The notes below the pieces were generated by a model. That model had not been told where the DNA came from. It did no database searches and was given only the letters and a program-made list of their open reading frames with translations. Shown in pieces: positions 18,452 through 26,671 of a stretch of DNA of 64,000 bases. This DNA comes from Tardiphaga sp051811025. Lineage in GTDB: Bacteria > Pseudomonadota > Alphaproteobacteria > Rhizobiales > Xanthobacteraceae. The DNA is taken from contig NZ_JBPWQE010000001.1 of NCBI RefSeq assembly GCF_051811025.1, forward strand, positions 124,001 to 188,000, written 5' to 3'. The stretch's first letter is position 1. Each line of letters starts with the position of its first letter. The position numbers and the translations under genes were made by a program.

Positions 18452-18614
18452 TGGCTTTCGTCGATCAAAAGAACTGCGTTTCAATCACCGAGCCATAGCA
18501 TCACAACCGGTAATTCTTTGACAGCTACGCGGTGATCAACAGTTTCGTTTCGCCGTTTTGCGACGGGCGGTTAACGGGATGTGAATAAAATTCGCAATGT
18601 TTGGCCACGAATGC

Positions 18615-18652
18615 GCAAAAAGAAACATGGGCGTGCCGTGCAGGCACGCCCA
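18615..18652 (-). terminator. Terminator of the degenerate SDR gene
   Basis: A stem GGGCGTGCC / GGCACGCCC with a GTGCA loop at 18629-18651. Read on the minus strand it is followed by ATGTTTCTTTTTG. It lies 39 bases beyond the SDR stop codon. Confidence 0.75.
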
Positions 18653-18690
18653 CAATGTCAGTGGGAACCTGGAAAGCCGGTTCCCTGCCG

Positions 18691-19440
18691 TCACCGCATG
18701 GCGCCAGCCACCACGATGTCGCGGCCGGAACGATCAGCGTTGTCGTCGCAGGTCAGCGCCACGGCGATATCGGCGATACTGTCGGGCGCGTGGTTGCGCG
18801 CAGCGGGCAAAGCGATGAACTGCCGGTTGCGCACGCTGCCGTCGAGCACATCGATGGCGGCGGGTTCCTCCGGGCCGAGCATGCCGGGCGCGATGGTGCT
18901 GACGCGGACATTGCGCGTGCCATAGGCGCGCGACAATCCGCGCGTCATGGCATCGATGGCGGCGTCCGCGCCGGGATCCGGCATTGAGGCGGGCGCTGTC
19001 GGAATGCCATCGAGGGCGGTGAGATTGACGATGCTGCCGCCGCCTGAGCCGAACATCCGCACCGCCTCCTGGCACAGCAGCATGGCGCCGAACACCTTGA
19101 GTTCGCGCACCTCGCGCTGGTCGTCATCCGGGAGAGCGTCCTGCAGTTCGCTCCGCGCGAAGCCGCCGTTATTGACGAGAATATCGAGCCGGCCGAAGGT
19201 CGCCGCGATTTCCTCATACAGCCGCCGCACGTCCGGCCAGCGCGCGATGTCGCCCTGCACGGCGATGGCGCGGCCGCCGCGCCAGACGATTTCGGCGACG
19301 ACGCGCGCCGCGCCGCGGGGATCATTCGCGTGATGCACGATCACCGCCGCGCCTTCTGCGCCGAAGCGCCGTGCAATGCCCGCGCCGATGCCGTCCGCGG
19401 CGCCGGTCACGAGCGCAACTTTTCCTGCCAGTCTTGTCAT
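18691..19440 (-). CDS. SDR-fold protein lacking the catalytic Tyr and Lys (likely pseudoenzyme)
   Basis: A 249-residue Rossmann-fold short-chain dehydrogenase homologue. The cofactor motif TGAADGIG is intact. The NNAG motif reads NNGG. The active site is lost: the expected S...YxxxK region reads ALDGIPTAPASMPDPGADAA before the conserved IDAMTR helix, so by position both Tyr and Lys are Asp, and the Ser strand reads NLTALDG. It probably binds NAD(P) without normal oxidoreductase activity. The start at 19440 follows AAGGACATGCC. It is divergent from an AraC-type regulator across a 361-base gap containing an inverted repeat, suggesting regulated expression and a sensory or scaffold role. The divergence seems too orderly for a decaying gene. 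Confidence 0.85.
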   Translation of the reverse strand: MTRLAGKVALVTGAADGIGAGIARRFGAEGAAVIVHHANDPRGAARVVAEIVWRGGRAIAVQGDIARWPDVRRLYEEIAATFGRLDILVNNGGFARSELQDALPDDDQREVRELKVFGAMLLCQEAVRMFGSGGGSIVNLTALDGIPTAPASMPDPGADAAIDAMTRGLSRAYGTRNVRVSTIAPGMLGPEEPAAIDVLDGSVRNRQFIALPAARNHAPDSIADIAVALTCDDNADRSGRDIVVAGAMR

Positions 19441-19801
19441 GGCATGTCCTTGGATCTGGATGATGTCTGTCTTGATCGTCTGTCGTGTGCGTAAGGTCGC
19501 GTGTCGGAATCGATCCGGGCGGGATCGCGCTCCCTTACTCTGGGAGCGCAAGGCGGGGATGACGACCCGATTGCCGCGAACTTGGTGCCATATGCCCTGG
19601 CAGATCCGAGGCCCGCGGGCGGCTCGCCGATCTGCTCTGCGGCTGGTGCTGTTATCGCAAACGCAACCGCGTCGGCGTTAGCGCGATCCTGCATCTGTTT
19701 TGCACGATCCTGCAAAAGTGATCCCGCAGCCATTTCCCCGCCACGGCACTGCACCTAGATACACCTCGGGATAAAAGGCCTGCCGCCTGAGGGGTTTGCG
19801 T
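19441..19801. other. Divergent intergenic region, SDR-like gene / AraC regulator
   Basis: A 361-base gap holding both promoters. An inverted repeat with 8-bp arms, GCGCTCCC and GGGAGCGC, separated by 7 bases lies at 19527-19549. It is a candidate operator for the adjacent AraC protein, or part of a degenerate dispersed repeat (GGCGGGGATGACGA follows it). Nothing else is recognised. Confidence 0.4.
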
Positions 19802-20740
19802 GTGACCGAGACGATTCGTGAGATTGCCGACATCATTGCCCGTTACGCCGCCAGCGGCAGCGATTATGCCGCGGGCATGAAGAGCCTGTATCTGAAGCGG
19901 CAGGCCGAGCCGACCCAGCTCGTGCATAGCGCGCAGTGGCCGTGTTTCGGCCTCGTGGTGCAGGGCGCCAAGCGGCTGCAACTGGGCACCGAGACCTATA
20001 CTTATGCCGCCGGCGATTATGTGCTGGTGTCGCTCGACCTGCCGATGTCGTCCTGCATCGTCGAGGCCTCCGAGGCGGAGCCGCATCTCGGCATGGGTCT
20101 CGCCATCGATCCGCAGCATCTGAAGGACGTGCTCGGCCGTTTCGGCCAGGGGTTGGCTGACAAATCTGCCGATGGCCATGCGCATCCGCAGCTCCCCGAG
20201 CGCGGCGTCGTCGTCGCCAAGGCCTCCGCCGATCTGCTCGACGCCACGCTGCGGCTGCTGCGCCTGCTCGACCGGCCGCAGGACATTCCCGTGATGGCGC
20301 CGCTCCTGGAGCAGGAAGTGCTGTATCGCCTGCTCGTCGGCCCTTACGGCGCGCGGCTGCGGCAGATCGCGCTGGCCGAGAGCCCGAGCAACAAGGTCGC
20401 CAAGGCCATTTCCTGGCTGCGCAGCAACTATGCCAGCCCGCTCCGCATCGAGGATCTCGCCGATCGCGTCGGCATGAGCGAGTCCTCGCTGCATCACAAT
20501 TTCAAGACCGTCACCGCGATGACGCCGATGCAGTATCAGAAGCAGCTAAGACTGCACGAGGCGCGCCGCCTGATGCTGGTCGAGCGGCTCGATGTCGGCA
20601 GCGCCGGATACGCGGTCGGCTATCAGAGCCCGTCGCAATTCTCCCGCGAATATGCCCGGCTCTACGGCCAGCCCCCGATCCGCGATGTCGGCAGCGCGCG
20701 CGGCCCGGTACTCGGAGGCGAGGCCCGCGTCGCGGGGTAG
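19802..20740 (+). CDS. AraC family transcriptional regulator
   Basis: A 312-residue regulator. The N-terminal ~190 residues form an AraC-type cupin-like sensor of the kind preceding AraC_N regulators (WPCFGLVVQGAKRLQLGTET, YAAGDYVLVSLDLPMS). The C-terminal double HTH is LRIEDLADRVGMSESSLHHN and VGSAGYAVGYQSPSQFSREY. GTG at 19802 is preferred because CTGAGGGG lies at suitable spacing; a TTG six bases upstream is the alternative. It is divergent from the degenerate SDR and probably controls it. The inducer is unknown. Confidence 0.92.
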   Translation: MTETIREIADIIARYAASGSDYAAGMKSLYLKRQAEPTQLVHSAQWPCFGLVVQGAKRLQLGTETYTYAAGDYVLVSLDLPMSSCIVEASEAEPHLGMGLAIDPQHLKDVLGRFGQGLADKSADGHAHPQLPERGVVVAKASADLLDATLRLLRLLDRPQDIPVMAPLLEQEVLYRLLVGPYGARLRQIALAESPSNKVAKAISWLRSNYASPLRIEDLADRVGMSESSLHHNFKTVTAMTPMQYQKQLRLHEARRLMLVERLDVGSAGYAVGYQSPSQFSREYARLYGQPPIRDVGSARGPVLGGEARVAG

Positions 20741-20745
20741 CTCTT

Positions 20746-20797
20746 TCTCCCCTCTCCCCCAGGCGAAGCGAAGCTTCGCTAGGCGGGAGAGGGGGAC
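20746..20797 (+). repeat. Palindromic repeat R4 (family B), left of HAD gene
   Basis: An imperfect palindrome: CCTCTCCCCC...GCGAAGCTTCGCT...GGCGGGAGAGGG. Core and arms recur at 20824-20881, 21574-21634 and 21652-21726. Confidence 0.8.
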
Positions 20798-20823
20798 TTT
20801 CCGCACGCTCCGACTTCGCGTAA

Positions 20824-20881
20824 CCCCTCTCCCCGGCCCTCTCCCGCCCAGCGAAGCTCCGCTTCGCCCGGGGGAGAGGGG
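20824..20881 (-). repeat. Palindromic repeat R5 (family B), inverted partner of R4
   Basis: CCCCTCTCCCC...CTCCCGCCCAGCGAAGC...GCTTCGCCCGGGGGAGAGGGG. Its reverse complement aligns with R4. It ends 22 bases before the HAD start codon, so the HAD ribosome binding site abuts the repeat. Confidence 0.78.
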
Positions 20882-20903
20882 AAGTAAGGGAGCAAGCGCG
20901 TCC

Positions 20904-21551
20904 ATGATCTCTGCGGTGATCTTTGATTTCGGCGGGGTGATCACCTCCTCGCCCTTCGAGGCCTTTGCGCATTACGAGCAGAGCCATGGCCTGCCCCGGG
21001 ACATCATCCGCCGCACCAATGCGGAAAACCATTTTGAAAACGCCTGGGCGAAATTCGAGCGCGCCGAAATCGATCTCGCCACCTTCGACGCGCTGTTCGC
21101 CGCCGAGTCCAAAGCGCTCGGCGCCGAAGTGCCGGGCCGCGATGTGGTCAAGCTGCTGAAGGGCGAGATCCGCCCCGAAATGGTCGAGGCGCTGCGCCGT
21201 ATCAAGGCGGCGTTCAAGACCGGCTGCATCACCAACAACCTGCCGGCCAATGCCATTGGTTCGAAAGGCCTGGGCTCCGCCGACGGCCGCACGCTCTATG
21301 TGGCCGAGGTGATGGTGCTGTTCGATCACGTCATCGAGTCCGCGAAGATCGGCCTGCGCAAGCCCGATCCACGCATCTACACGATGATGACCGACAAGCT
21401 CGCGGTCGATCCGAAGACTTGCGTCTATCTCGACGACCTCGGCGTCAACCTCAAGCCCGCGCGCGATCTCGGCATGACCACGATCAAGGTGACATCCGCC
21501 GCGCAGGCGCTGGCCGAACTGGAAGCCGCGACGGGATTGAAGCTAACGTAA
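20904..21551 (+). CDS. HAD-IA family hydrolase (DFGGV type)
   Basis: A 215-residue haloacid dehalogenase-like hydrolase. Motif I is DFGGVITS, with the nucleophile Asp present but the usual +2 acid/base Asp replaced by Gly. This variant is seen in the ACAD10 / epoxide-hydrolase N-terminal branch. Motif II is CITNN, motif III Lys is in GLRKPDPRIY, and motif IV is YLDDLGVN. Substrate not predictable; the DxG variant makes ordinary phosphatase activity less certain. The ATG at 20904 is the first Met in the conserved region; the frame stays open upstream only because it reads through repeats R4 and R5. Two inverted repeat pairs flank it. Confidence 0.88.
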   Translation: MISAVIFDFGGVITSSPFEAFAHYEQSHGLPRDIIRRTNAENHFENAWAKFERAEIDLATFDALFAAESKALGAEVPGRDVVKLLKGEIRPEMVEALRRIKAAFKTGCITNNLPANAIGSKGLGSADGRTLYVAEVMVLFDHVIESAKIGLRKPDPRIYTMMTDKLAVDPKTCVYLDDLGVNLKPARDLGMTTIKVTSAAQALAELEAATGLKLT

Positions 21552-21573
21552 GGCCGCACGCACCGGCAGTAGT

Positions 21574-21634
21574 TTCCCCTCCCCCCAGGCGAAGCGAAGC
21601 TTCGCTAGGCGGGGAGGGGCAGGGTGGGGGTGCC
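21574..21634 (+). repeat. Palindromic repeat R6 (family B), right of HAD gene
   Basis: CCCCTCCCCCC AGGCGAAGCGAAG CTTCGCTAGGCGGGGAGGGG, then CAGGGTGGGGGTGCC. Same core as R4, with the additional GGTGGGGGTGCC tail that resembles family A. Confidence 0.8.
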
Positions 21635-21651
21635 CCACACTCTGACGTCAC

Positions 21652-21726
21652 GTGGCGCACCCCCACCCCGGCCTATCGGCCGACCCTCCCCCTAGCGAAG
21701 CTTCGCTTCGCGCGGAGGGGGAGGGA
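21652..21726 (-). repeat. Palindromic repeat R7 (family B), inverted partner of R6
   Basis: The reverse complement aligns with R6, including the GCGAAGCTTCGC core, the G-rich arm and the GGGGTGGGGGTGC tail, with an extra GGCCGATAGGCC palindrome inserted. R6 and R7 face each other about 18 bases apart. Confidence 0.8.
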
Positions 21727-21748
21727 GTCCACGACCGTCAGTGCACTA

Positions 21749-21783
21749 CACAAAAACAAACGGCGCGCCTTTCAGCGCGCCGC
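21749..21783 (-). terminator. Terminator of the PepSY gene
   Basis: A stem GGCGCGC / GCGCGCC at 21762-21782. On the minus strand it is followed by GTTTGTTTTTGTG, just beyond the PepSY stop codon. Confidence 0.8.
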
Positions 21784-21801
21784 CTGCTCACTTCCCCCCG
21801 A

Positions 21802-22134
21802 TCAGATGATCGAACGATCCACGTTCCTGATCTCGCCGGTGCGCGCATCGATGTCGACCTGAATCCACTTGCCGTATTGATCGCGGCCCTCGATCTCCCA
21901 TTCGTTGTCGTCGTAATGGGTGTTCTGCACCGTCACCACGCCGATTCCCGAAGCGATCGCCAGCGCGTCCTGCAGCGTCAGCGGGCCGGATGGCACCACC
22001 ACGGCGGCTCGCGGGGCGGGCTGGCGCATATAGACGTCGGCGGCGACAGCCGGCGCAGCCGCACTGAGCGCGCCCGCCAGTGCCAGCGGCAGCAAGGCCC
22101 TCGAAAACACGGGCTTTTTCAAAATCTGTTGCAT
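21802..22134 (-). CDS. Secreted PepSY-domain protein
   Basis: A 110-residue periplasmic protein. The signal peptide (SRALLPLALAGALSAAAPAVA-A) is followed by a single PepSY-like domain: LTLQDALAIASGIGVVTVQN, then NEWEIEGRDQYGKWIQVDID with TGEI. PepSY domains are small extracytoplasmic modules linked to protease inhibition or envelope regulation; no partner is visible here. The start at 22134 follows GAGGAGATTTCG. It converges with the HAD gene across repeats R6/R7 and is followed by its own terminator. Confidence 0.88.
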   Translation of the reverse strand: MQQILKKPVFSRALLPLALAGALSAAAPAVAADVYMRQPAPRAAVVVPSGPLTLQDALAIASGIGVVTVQNTHYDDNEWEIEGRDQYGKWIQVDIDARTGEIRNVDRSII

Positions 22135-22247
22135 CGAAATCTCCTCAATCTGTCCCACGCGCCGCAGGCGGCGCAACCGGGTTTAGAACGATGCACGCTG
22201 CACTGCGTTCCCGGAGGAAATGAGGCGATGTTGTGGGAAGAAGGCGA

Positions 22248-25200
22248 CTATGTATACAGGACGCCAACGATCTTTCGTGCGCGAATAAACTTAGGGGCAT
22301 CTGCTTCTTCATCGGGCTCTGCCAGAGAGACGATAAGTGATTTTCCTAAGCCGCCGACGCTCTCGAACTGCCATAACTTTCCGTTGCTGCCCGGAACACT
22401 TTCTCCGATGCGTTTGAAGACGTTGCTGCCATCATCCAAACCAAGAGCAACGAGCGTTCCCTCCGTTGAATGTAGTTGGTCCCTTTCAACTACCTCTCCG
22501 CCGAGCACAATCTGTCCTGGTAGTGCGAGGGGTATGCCACTATCTTCGCGTACTCGATAGGCGGCTCTAATGTTAGCCAAACTTTTCGCTGACTGAATCT
22601 CTATCGCTTCACCTCTGCCAAGAGGCGGAGCTGGTTGTTCAGTTAGCATCCCCACGATTCGGTGAAGCGCGATATCTTCGGTCGTAAAAAGAAGAGTTGG
22701 TTTCGAGTTCCGAGGGTCGGGAGCCTCTGCCGCTAGCGCGAGCTGATCACTATGCGGTGGTCTGAAAAGGCGCCGAGCGAGCAAGTGCCCCTTCTGGCGC
22801 GCTATTACGAGGTTGTGATCTCTTCCATCATAGGAAGTACTCTCGGCGATTGCGATGCAGCCATCAGGGACGGCGAAGCCAAGATTGTCCTTTCTGATCA
22901 GGAAAAGCGTTTTATCTGCGAACCAAGTTTCGTCGATCTCCTCTAGAACATCTTCTTGTGTGTCGTGTTGCGACGTTGCTGTGAATGCAGCCAAGTCGGG
23001 ATAAACGGTGGCTTTGAATTTGGAAACGCTCGCAGGTTTGAATGGGACAACGTTCGTCGGGGAAGTTGCCGGCTGAAGTGGTTCCTGCCAACGCCAATGG
23101 CGGAATTCGATGTGCATCTTCTCCATGAGGTTGAGGACCGATTCAAAATCGTTCAAAATGGCATACACGTCGCCAGCACTCAATGAAGTCTTGTTGTGAT
23201 GCGAAGTGTTTAAAACCCTGAGACATTCGGCGCCTTGAGCAAGGGCTTTGCTTTCGCAGAAATCTCTCACGGTTTTGCTCTTAAAAAGAGCATTAGGGGG
23301 AGAGTTTGTTAGGGCGCGTAGGTGGCCCAAGTGATCGACCAGTGTCGGTGCCTTCGATGGCGCCGAGTGTGCGGGATATGCGGGGTCGTCGAAAAGGTCA
23401 GACAGCCGAGCTTCGAGAAATGAGCGAACTTCATTTGCAAAGTCTTGCGCCCTCGCGGCATTGTCTTTGTCTACCTCGTAGGCACTGCGCTTGATATCCA
23501 ATTCTTCCACCGCTGCTGCGGTTTCAAGCCGCTTTCGGCACGGGTTGACCGGATGAACACTGCGATGCTCGATTGAGGCGTATTTACGCCCGGCTGCTAC
23601 CGCGGCTCGCGCAAAGAAACGATCATACGTAGCTAGCACTATTTGGCCTCCGCCCTTGACGAGTTCAGGCAGAAGTCGTGCCAATTTCTCTTTGTTGTCG
23701 TGATCCAGCAATTCTTGCGGGTCGTCGAGCACGAGGAGCGCTATGCCGCCTCTTTCCTTCAGAACGTGTTCCCAGAATGCGAGGAAAAAACCCATCAAAC
23801 TCGCCCGCAACGCGGAAGAGTTAGAGATGTGCTGTGCGGGGGCAGTTGCAGTCGAGAATCCGACCTGCAGGTCGAGGACTCCTTTTGAGTCCATGGAAGT
23901 ATCGCGCAGAGCGTGCCCAGCCATGGGGAACGAGTTGTGATAGCATTTGTCCCGCCAATAGATTGTTCTCTTGTGCAGAAGCTTTCGCAACTCCTCGACT
24001 TGCTTCTCTGAAAGAGAGCCTAGTTCGATTACACTATCCAATGCAGTGATGGCCCGGGTATAGAGTGAAAGGCGTTGTTCCTTCGTTCGCCTTTTCTGAA
24101 GCGCCTCCGACATGCGATGGCATAATTTTAGAGCAACGTTAAGTGGTTCGGTGCCTTTGACGATCGACGCTAAGGCTGAAAGCTTATCTGCAATCGGAGA
24201 AGCGTTGGTGACGTCTTTCTCGGTAGAACTCGATCCGCCTACGATGCTCTTTGTGATTTGGGCGACCGTTTGCCCATGGGCCTTGCGCCAATCCGCAAAA
24301 GCTTGGGCGCGAGCAAGTCGTTGCGACATAGCTTCGAGAGATGACGTTATATTCCCAAGCTCTTTGGGTAGGGCTTTTATGCTGGGCTCAGTGAATTTTG
24401 GAAGTTTCACAAGTTCTTGGTCGCAGAGCAGTTGTACACCTGCTTTCAGCGAAGCGAGAGTTTCCGAGAATGCGTCTGTCAAGAAAAGATCTTCGACCAA
24501 AGTCTCGCGAATAAGGTCTCCGGGAGTCGCGGGCAGATCTTTGCTTAGCTCTGGTTGAAGCTCGTTTGGAATATTGGTGGTCAGATATCCCGCCCAGTGT
24601 GTCGCCCACTTCTGCTTGGTTTGAGAGAGTAACTGATGATCAGCATCGGTAATCTGAACAATATGGTCGGATACAAGCTGGCTTGTAAGAGGATCTGTTA
24701 TTCCGGCTAACGATCGGCTGCACACTGCGCATGTCGTGGGGTCGTGATCATTGCCGTCCGATATCCAATTTGCTATGCGCGCATAAAGCTGTTTCCGGCG
24801 TTCTAAAGCCGGATTGTTGCTCAATTCCGCTAGGATATTTGCTTCCGCGTGCAGTTTGGTAACGAGCTTATTTACACGCGCCCAATCTGCATCGCTAAGG
24901 TCGCCAAGAGCGCGGATGCGGCGGACAGTTGGTAGCTGAGCCATAGCTTTTAACTGGCCTTGAGCAGGGCCTATGCTGGCTTCCAGATTATCGCGCTCCG
25001 ATTTGTCCGTTGGGTCGAAGTCTGGACCAAGTATGGATTTTGCTGCGGCAAGCGTCTTAGCTTTGAGAGCGTCGAAATGGGCTTCCAGAGCAGCGAGTTT
25101 TTGCTCGACGTCTTTTGCTCCAGAGGGTGCCGGAAGCGGGTCTGTAGGCGCCATCTCGGCGAACGAGTCAATTTCAGATTGGAGGTCCGTTCGCGCTTGC

Positions 25201-26171
25201 TGGAAGCTGCTGTCGTCTCCCTCAATCTCTTTCTCGCGATTCTTCTTGAAATCTCCCTTCAGCTTTTCTTTGACCTTGCCGGCGTGTTTGGCGAGAGCGG
25301 AAATCTCGGCCAGTCCTGTTAATCTCGCCGCAGCTAGGCCGAGATCCGAGGTCGATCCGACTCTAAGGAATTGAAGCATTGCGGGCATTGTGGTGCCCAG
25401 TTGAAACGCAATCGGGTCAACGCCGAGTGCTTCGAAGCCGCTTGGCGTTTCGGATACTCGACCCCTTGAATTGCGCAGTTGCGTGCGCCGAATAGGGGGC
25501 AACTCGTTCCCATCTTGGTCGACGAATACCAGCTCAACCCAACTATCAATCGGTATTGGTTTGTCGACTGGAGGTACGTAAAAATCTGGATTTGGAAGAG
25601 GGGTTATCGGCGTCAAAGAATGTGATGTCGTCTCGTCTGAAGCGCCTTCCGATCGAACGAATGAGCTATCAAATTCCTCTAGTCCGCTTTCCGGTTGACG
25701 TTGCGGTCGCAGCAAACTTCCTGTCAGACACCAGATGATGCTGTTAAGTATCGAGGTCTTTCCCGCTCCGTTCCAGCCTTCGAATAGAGTTATCGGTTTA
25801 TCTGGCGAGAACTCAAAATCCGGCGGTGGCTCTTCAGCTGTGCCGTAGGCATGTAGTCCCCCAAATCGGTGCGCTGTGACCTTTACAAGGCGCAGTTTGC
25901 GACCGGCTTTGGGTTTTACAATTTCAGGAATTGGAAGAGTCGGAGGGGAGGTAAGTATCGCTGATACTAGGGCCTCCACATCTTGCGTCATTACGTTTCC
26001 CGCCCATTTCGCGCGGTTCAGGCGGTACCAATTCAGAATCGCTCGGCTATCTGCATTGGAAAGGCTAAATTCCGTGCCGTCTTCGCCTACGGAAACACTC
26101 GCGCCTCCAATTAACTCCGCAAAAAGACTGTCGATGGTCTGTAGGTGCAACGGGCGTGAGTGCGCAGCCAT
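22248..26171 (-). CDS. Large SMC/Rad50-like ATPase with two C-terminal LexA/S24-like domains
   Basis: 1307 residues. Walker A EGWNGAGKTS is at 131-140, with coiled-coil-rich arms from ~290 to ~720. A CAVC motif (C481, C484) at mid-arm recalls the Rad50/RloC zinc hook. A signature-like segment ISNSSALRASLMGFF lies near 782 and Walker B ALLVLDDPQELLD near 811-823. The last ~220 residues contain two tandem LexA/S24-like folds. In the first (~1087-1180) the dyad positions are Asn1096 and Arg1133. In the second (~1202-1307) they are Ser1211 (EDSGIPLALPGQIVL) and Lys1253 (VFKRIG), so that one may be an active serine-lysine protease. Base composition is visibly lower in GC than the neighbours, suggesting acquisition. 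ATG 26171 is chosen because a -10-like TACTAT lies at 26204-26209; an in-frame TTG is at 26201. A defence or damage-response role is inferred, not shown. Confidence 0.8.
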   Translation of the reverse strand: MAAHSRPLHLQTIDSLFAELIGGASVSVGEDGTEFSLSNADSRAILNWYRLNRAKWAGNVMTQDVEALVSAILTSPPTLPIPEIVKPKAGRKLRLVKVTAHRFGGLHAYGTAEEPPPDFEFSPDKPITLFEGWNGAGKTSILNSIIWCLTGSLLRPQRQPESGLEEFDSSFVRSEGASDETTSHSLTPITPLPNPDFYVPPVDKPIPIDSWVELVFVDQDGNELPPIRRTQLRNSRGRVSETPSGFEALGVDPIAFQLGTTMPAMLQFLRVGSTSDLGLAAARLTGLAEISALAKHAGKVKEKLKGDFKKNREKEIEGDDSSFQQARTDLQSEIDSFAEMAPTDPLPAPSGAKDVEQKLAALEAHFDALKAKTLAAAKSILGPDFDPTDKSERDNLEASIGPAQGQLKAMAQLPTVRRIRALGDLSDADWARVNKLVTKLHAEANILAELSNNPALERRKQLYARIANWISDGNDHDPTTCAVCSRSLAGITDPLTSQLVSDHIVQITDADHQLLSQTKQKWATHWAGYLTTNIPNELQPELSKDLPATPGDLIRETLVEDLFLTDAFSETLASLKAGVQLLCDQELVKLPKFTEPSIKALPKELGNITSSLEAMSQRLARAQAFADWRKAHGQTVAQITKSIVGGSSSTEKDVTNASPIADKLSALASIVKGTEPLNVALKLCHRMSEALQKRRTKEQRLSLYTRAITALDSVIELGSLSEKQVEELRKLLHKRTIYWRDKCYHNSFPMAGHALRDTSMDSKGVLDLQVGFSTATAPAQHISNSSALRASLMGFFLAFWEHVLKERGGIALLVLDDPQELLDHDNKEKLARLLPELVKGGGQIVLATYDRFFARAAVAAGRKYASIEHRSVHPVNPCRKRLETAAAVEELDIKRSAYEVDKDNAARAQDFANEVRSFLEARLSDLFDDPAYPAHSAPSKAPTLVDHLGHLRALTNSPPNALFKSKTVRDFCESKALAQGAECLRVLNTSHHNKTSLSAGDVYAILNDFESVLNLMEKMHIEFRHWRWQEPLQPATSPTNVVPFKPASVSKFKATVYPDLAAFTATSQHDTQEDVLEEIDETWFADKTLFLIRKDNLGFAVPDGCIAIAESTSYDGRDHNLVIARQKGHLLARRLFRPPHSDQLALAAEAPDPRNSKPTLLFTTEDIALHRIVGMLTEQPAPPLGRGEAIEIQSAKSLANIRAAYRVREDSGIPLALPGQIVLGGEVVERDQLHSTEGTLVALGLDDGSNVFKRIGESVPGSNGKLWQFESVGGLGKSLIVSLAEPDEEADAPKFIRARKIVGVLYT

Positions 26172-26305
26172 TTTTTGCTCTGCTAATTTGTTGTACTTCA
26201 AACATAGTATGCAGAGCTAAATCGAAACAACCAGGGCGTGCTGTTTTTAAAACTTCATGGTGAAGGATGTTCATTGGAGCGCATACTTCTCGGCCTCAAA
26301 AACAA

Positions 26306-26340
26306 GAACGGCCGGATCTCGCGATCCGGCCGTTCTGTAT
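26306..26340 (-). terminator. Terminator of rpmB
   Basis: A near-perfect stem AACGGCCGGATC / GATCCGGCCGTT with a TCGC loop. On the minus strand it is followed by CTTGTTTTTG. It lies about 30 bases beyond the rpmB stop and separates rpmB from the large ATPase gene. Confidence 0.88.
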
Positions 26341-26368
26341 TTGAAAACTTAAAGTCCGATCGAAGGGA

Positions 26369-26671
26369 TCAGGCCGCGACTGCTGCGGTCTCGGCCTTCT
26401 TCTTTTCGATGGCGCGCTTGAGCAGCACGGCCTTCTGCGACAGCTCGCTCTCGCGGGCCTTGATCAGATAGGCATCGAAGCCACCGCGGTGGTCGACCGA
26501 CTTCACGGCATTCGCCGACACGCGCAGGCGCACGCCGCGGCCGAGCACGTCGGACAGGAAGGTCACATTGACCAGGTTCGGCAAAAACCGGCGCTTGGTC
26601 TTGATGTTCGAGTGGCTCACCTTGTGGCCCACCTGGGGGCCCTTCAGTGTCAGTTCACAGCGCCGAGACAT
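26369..26671 (-). CDS. rpmB: 50S ribosomal protein L28
   Basis: A ribosomal large-subunit protein of 100 residues, typical of alphaproteobacteria. Diagnostic start MSRRCELTLKGPQVGHKVSH and core NIKTKRRFLPNLVNV, with RVSANAVKSVDHRGGFDAYL. The C-terminus is a Lys/Ala helix. It has its own terminator and is divergent from a DUF3108 gene. Confidence 0.98.
   Translation of the reverse strand: MSRRCELTLKGPQVGHKVSHSNIKTKRRFLPNLVNVTFLSDVLGRGVRLRVSANAVKSVDHRGGFDAYLIKARESELSQKAVLLKRAIEKKKAETAAVAA

Noticed and set aside
20746..21726. CRISPR array made of the repeated GCGAAGCTTCGC units
   Set aside because: Only four copies, alternating orientation, a gene between them, and no regular spacers. They are dispersed palindromes.
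22248..26171. The large ATPase as RloC/PrrC-type anticodon nuclease
   Set aside because: The ATPase part with a CxxC pair and LDDP Walker B is reminiscent, but I could not find the Arg-Glu-His nuclease motif, and the C-terminus reads as S24-like folds instead.
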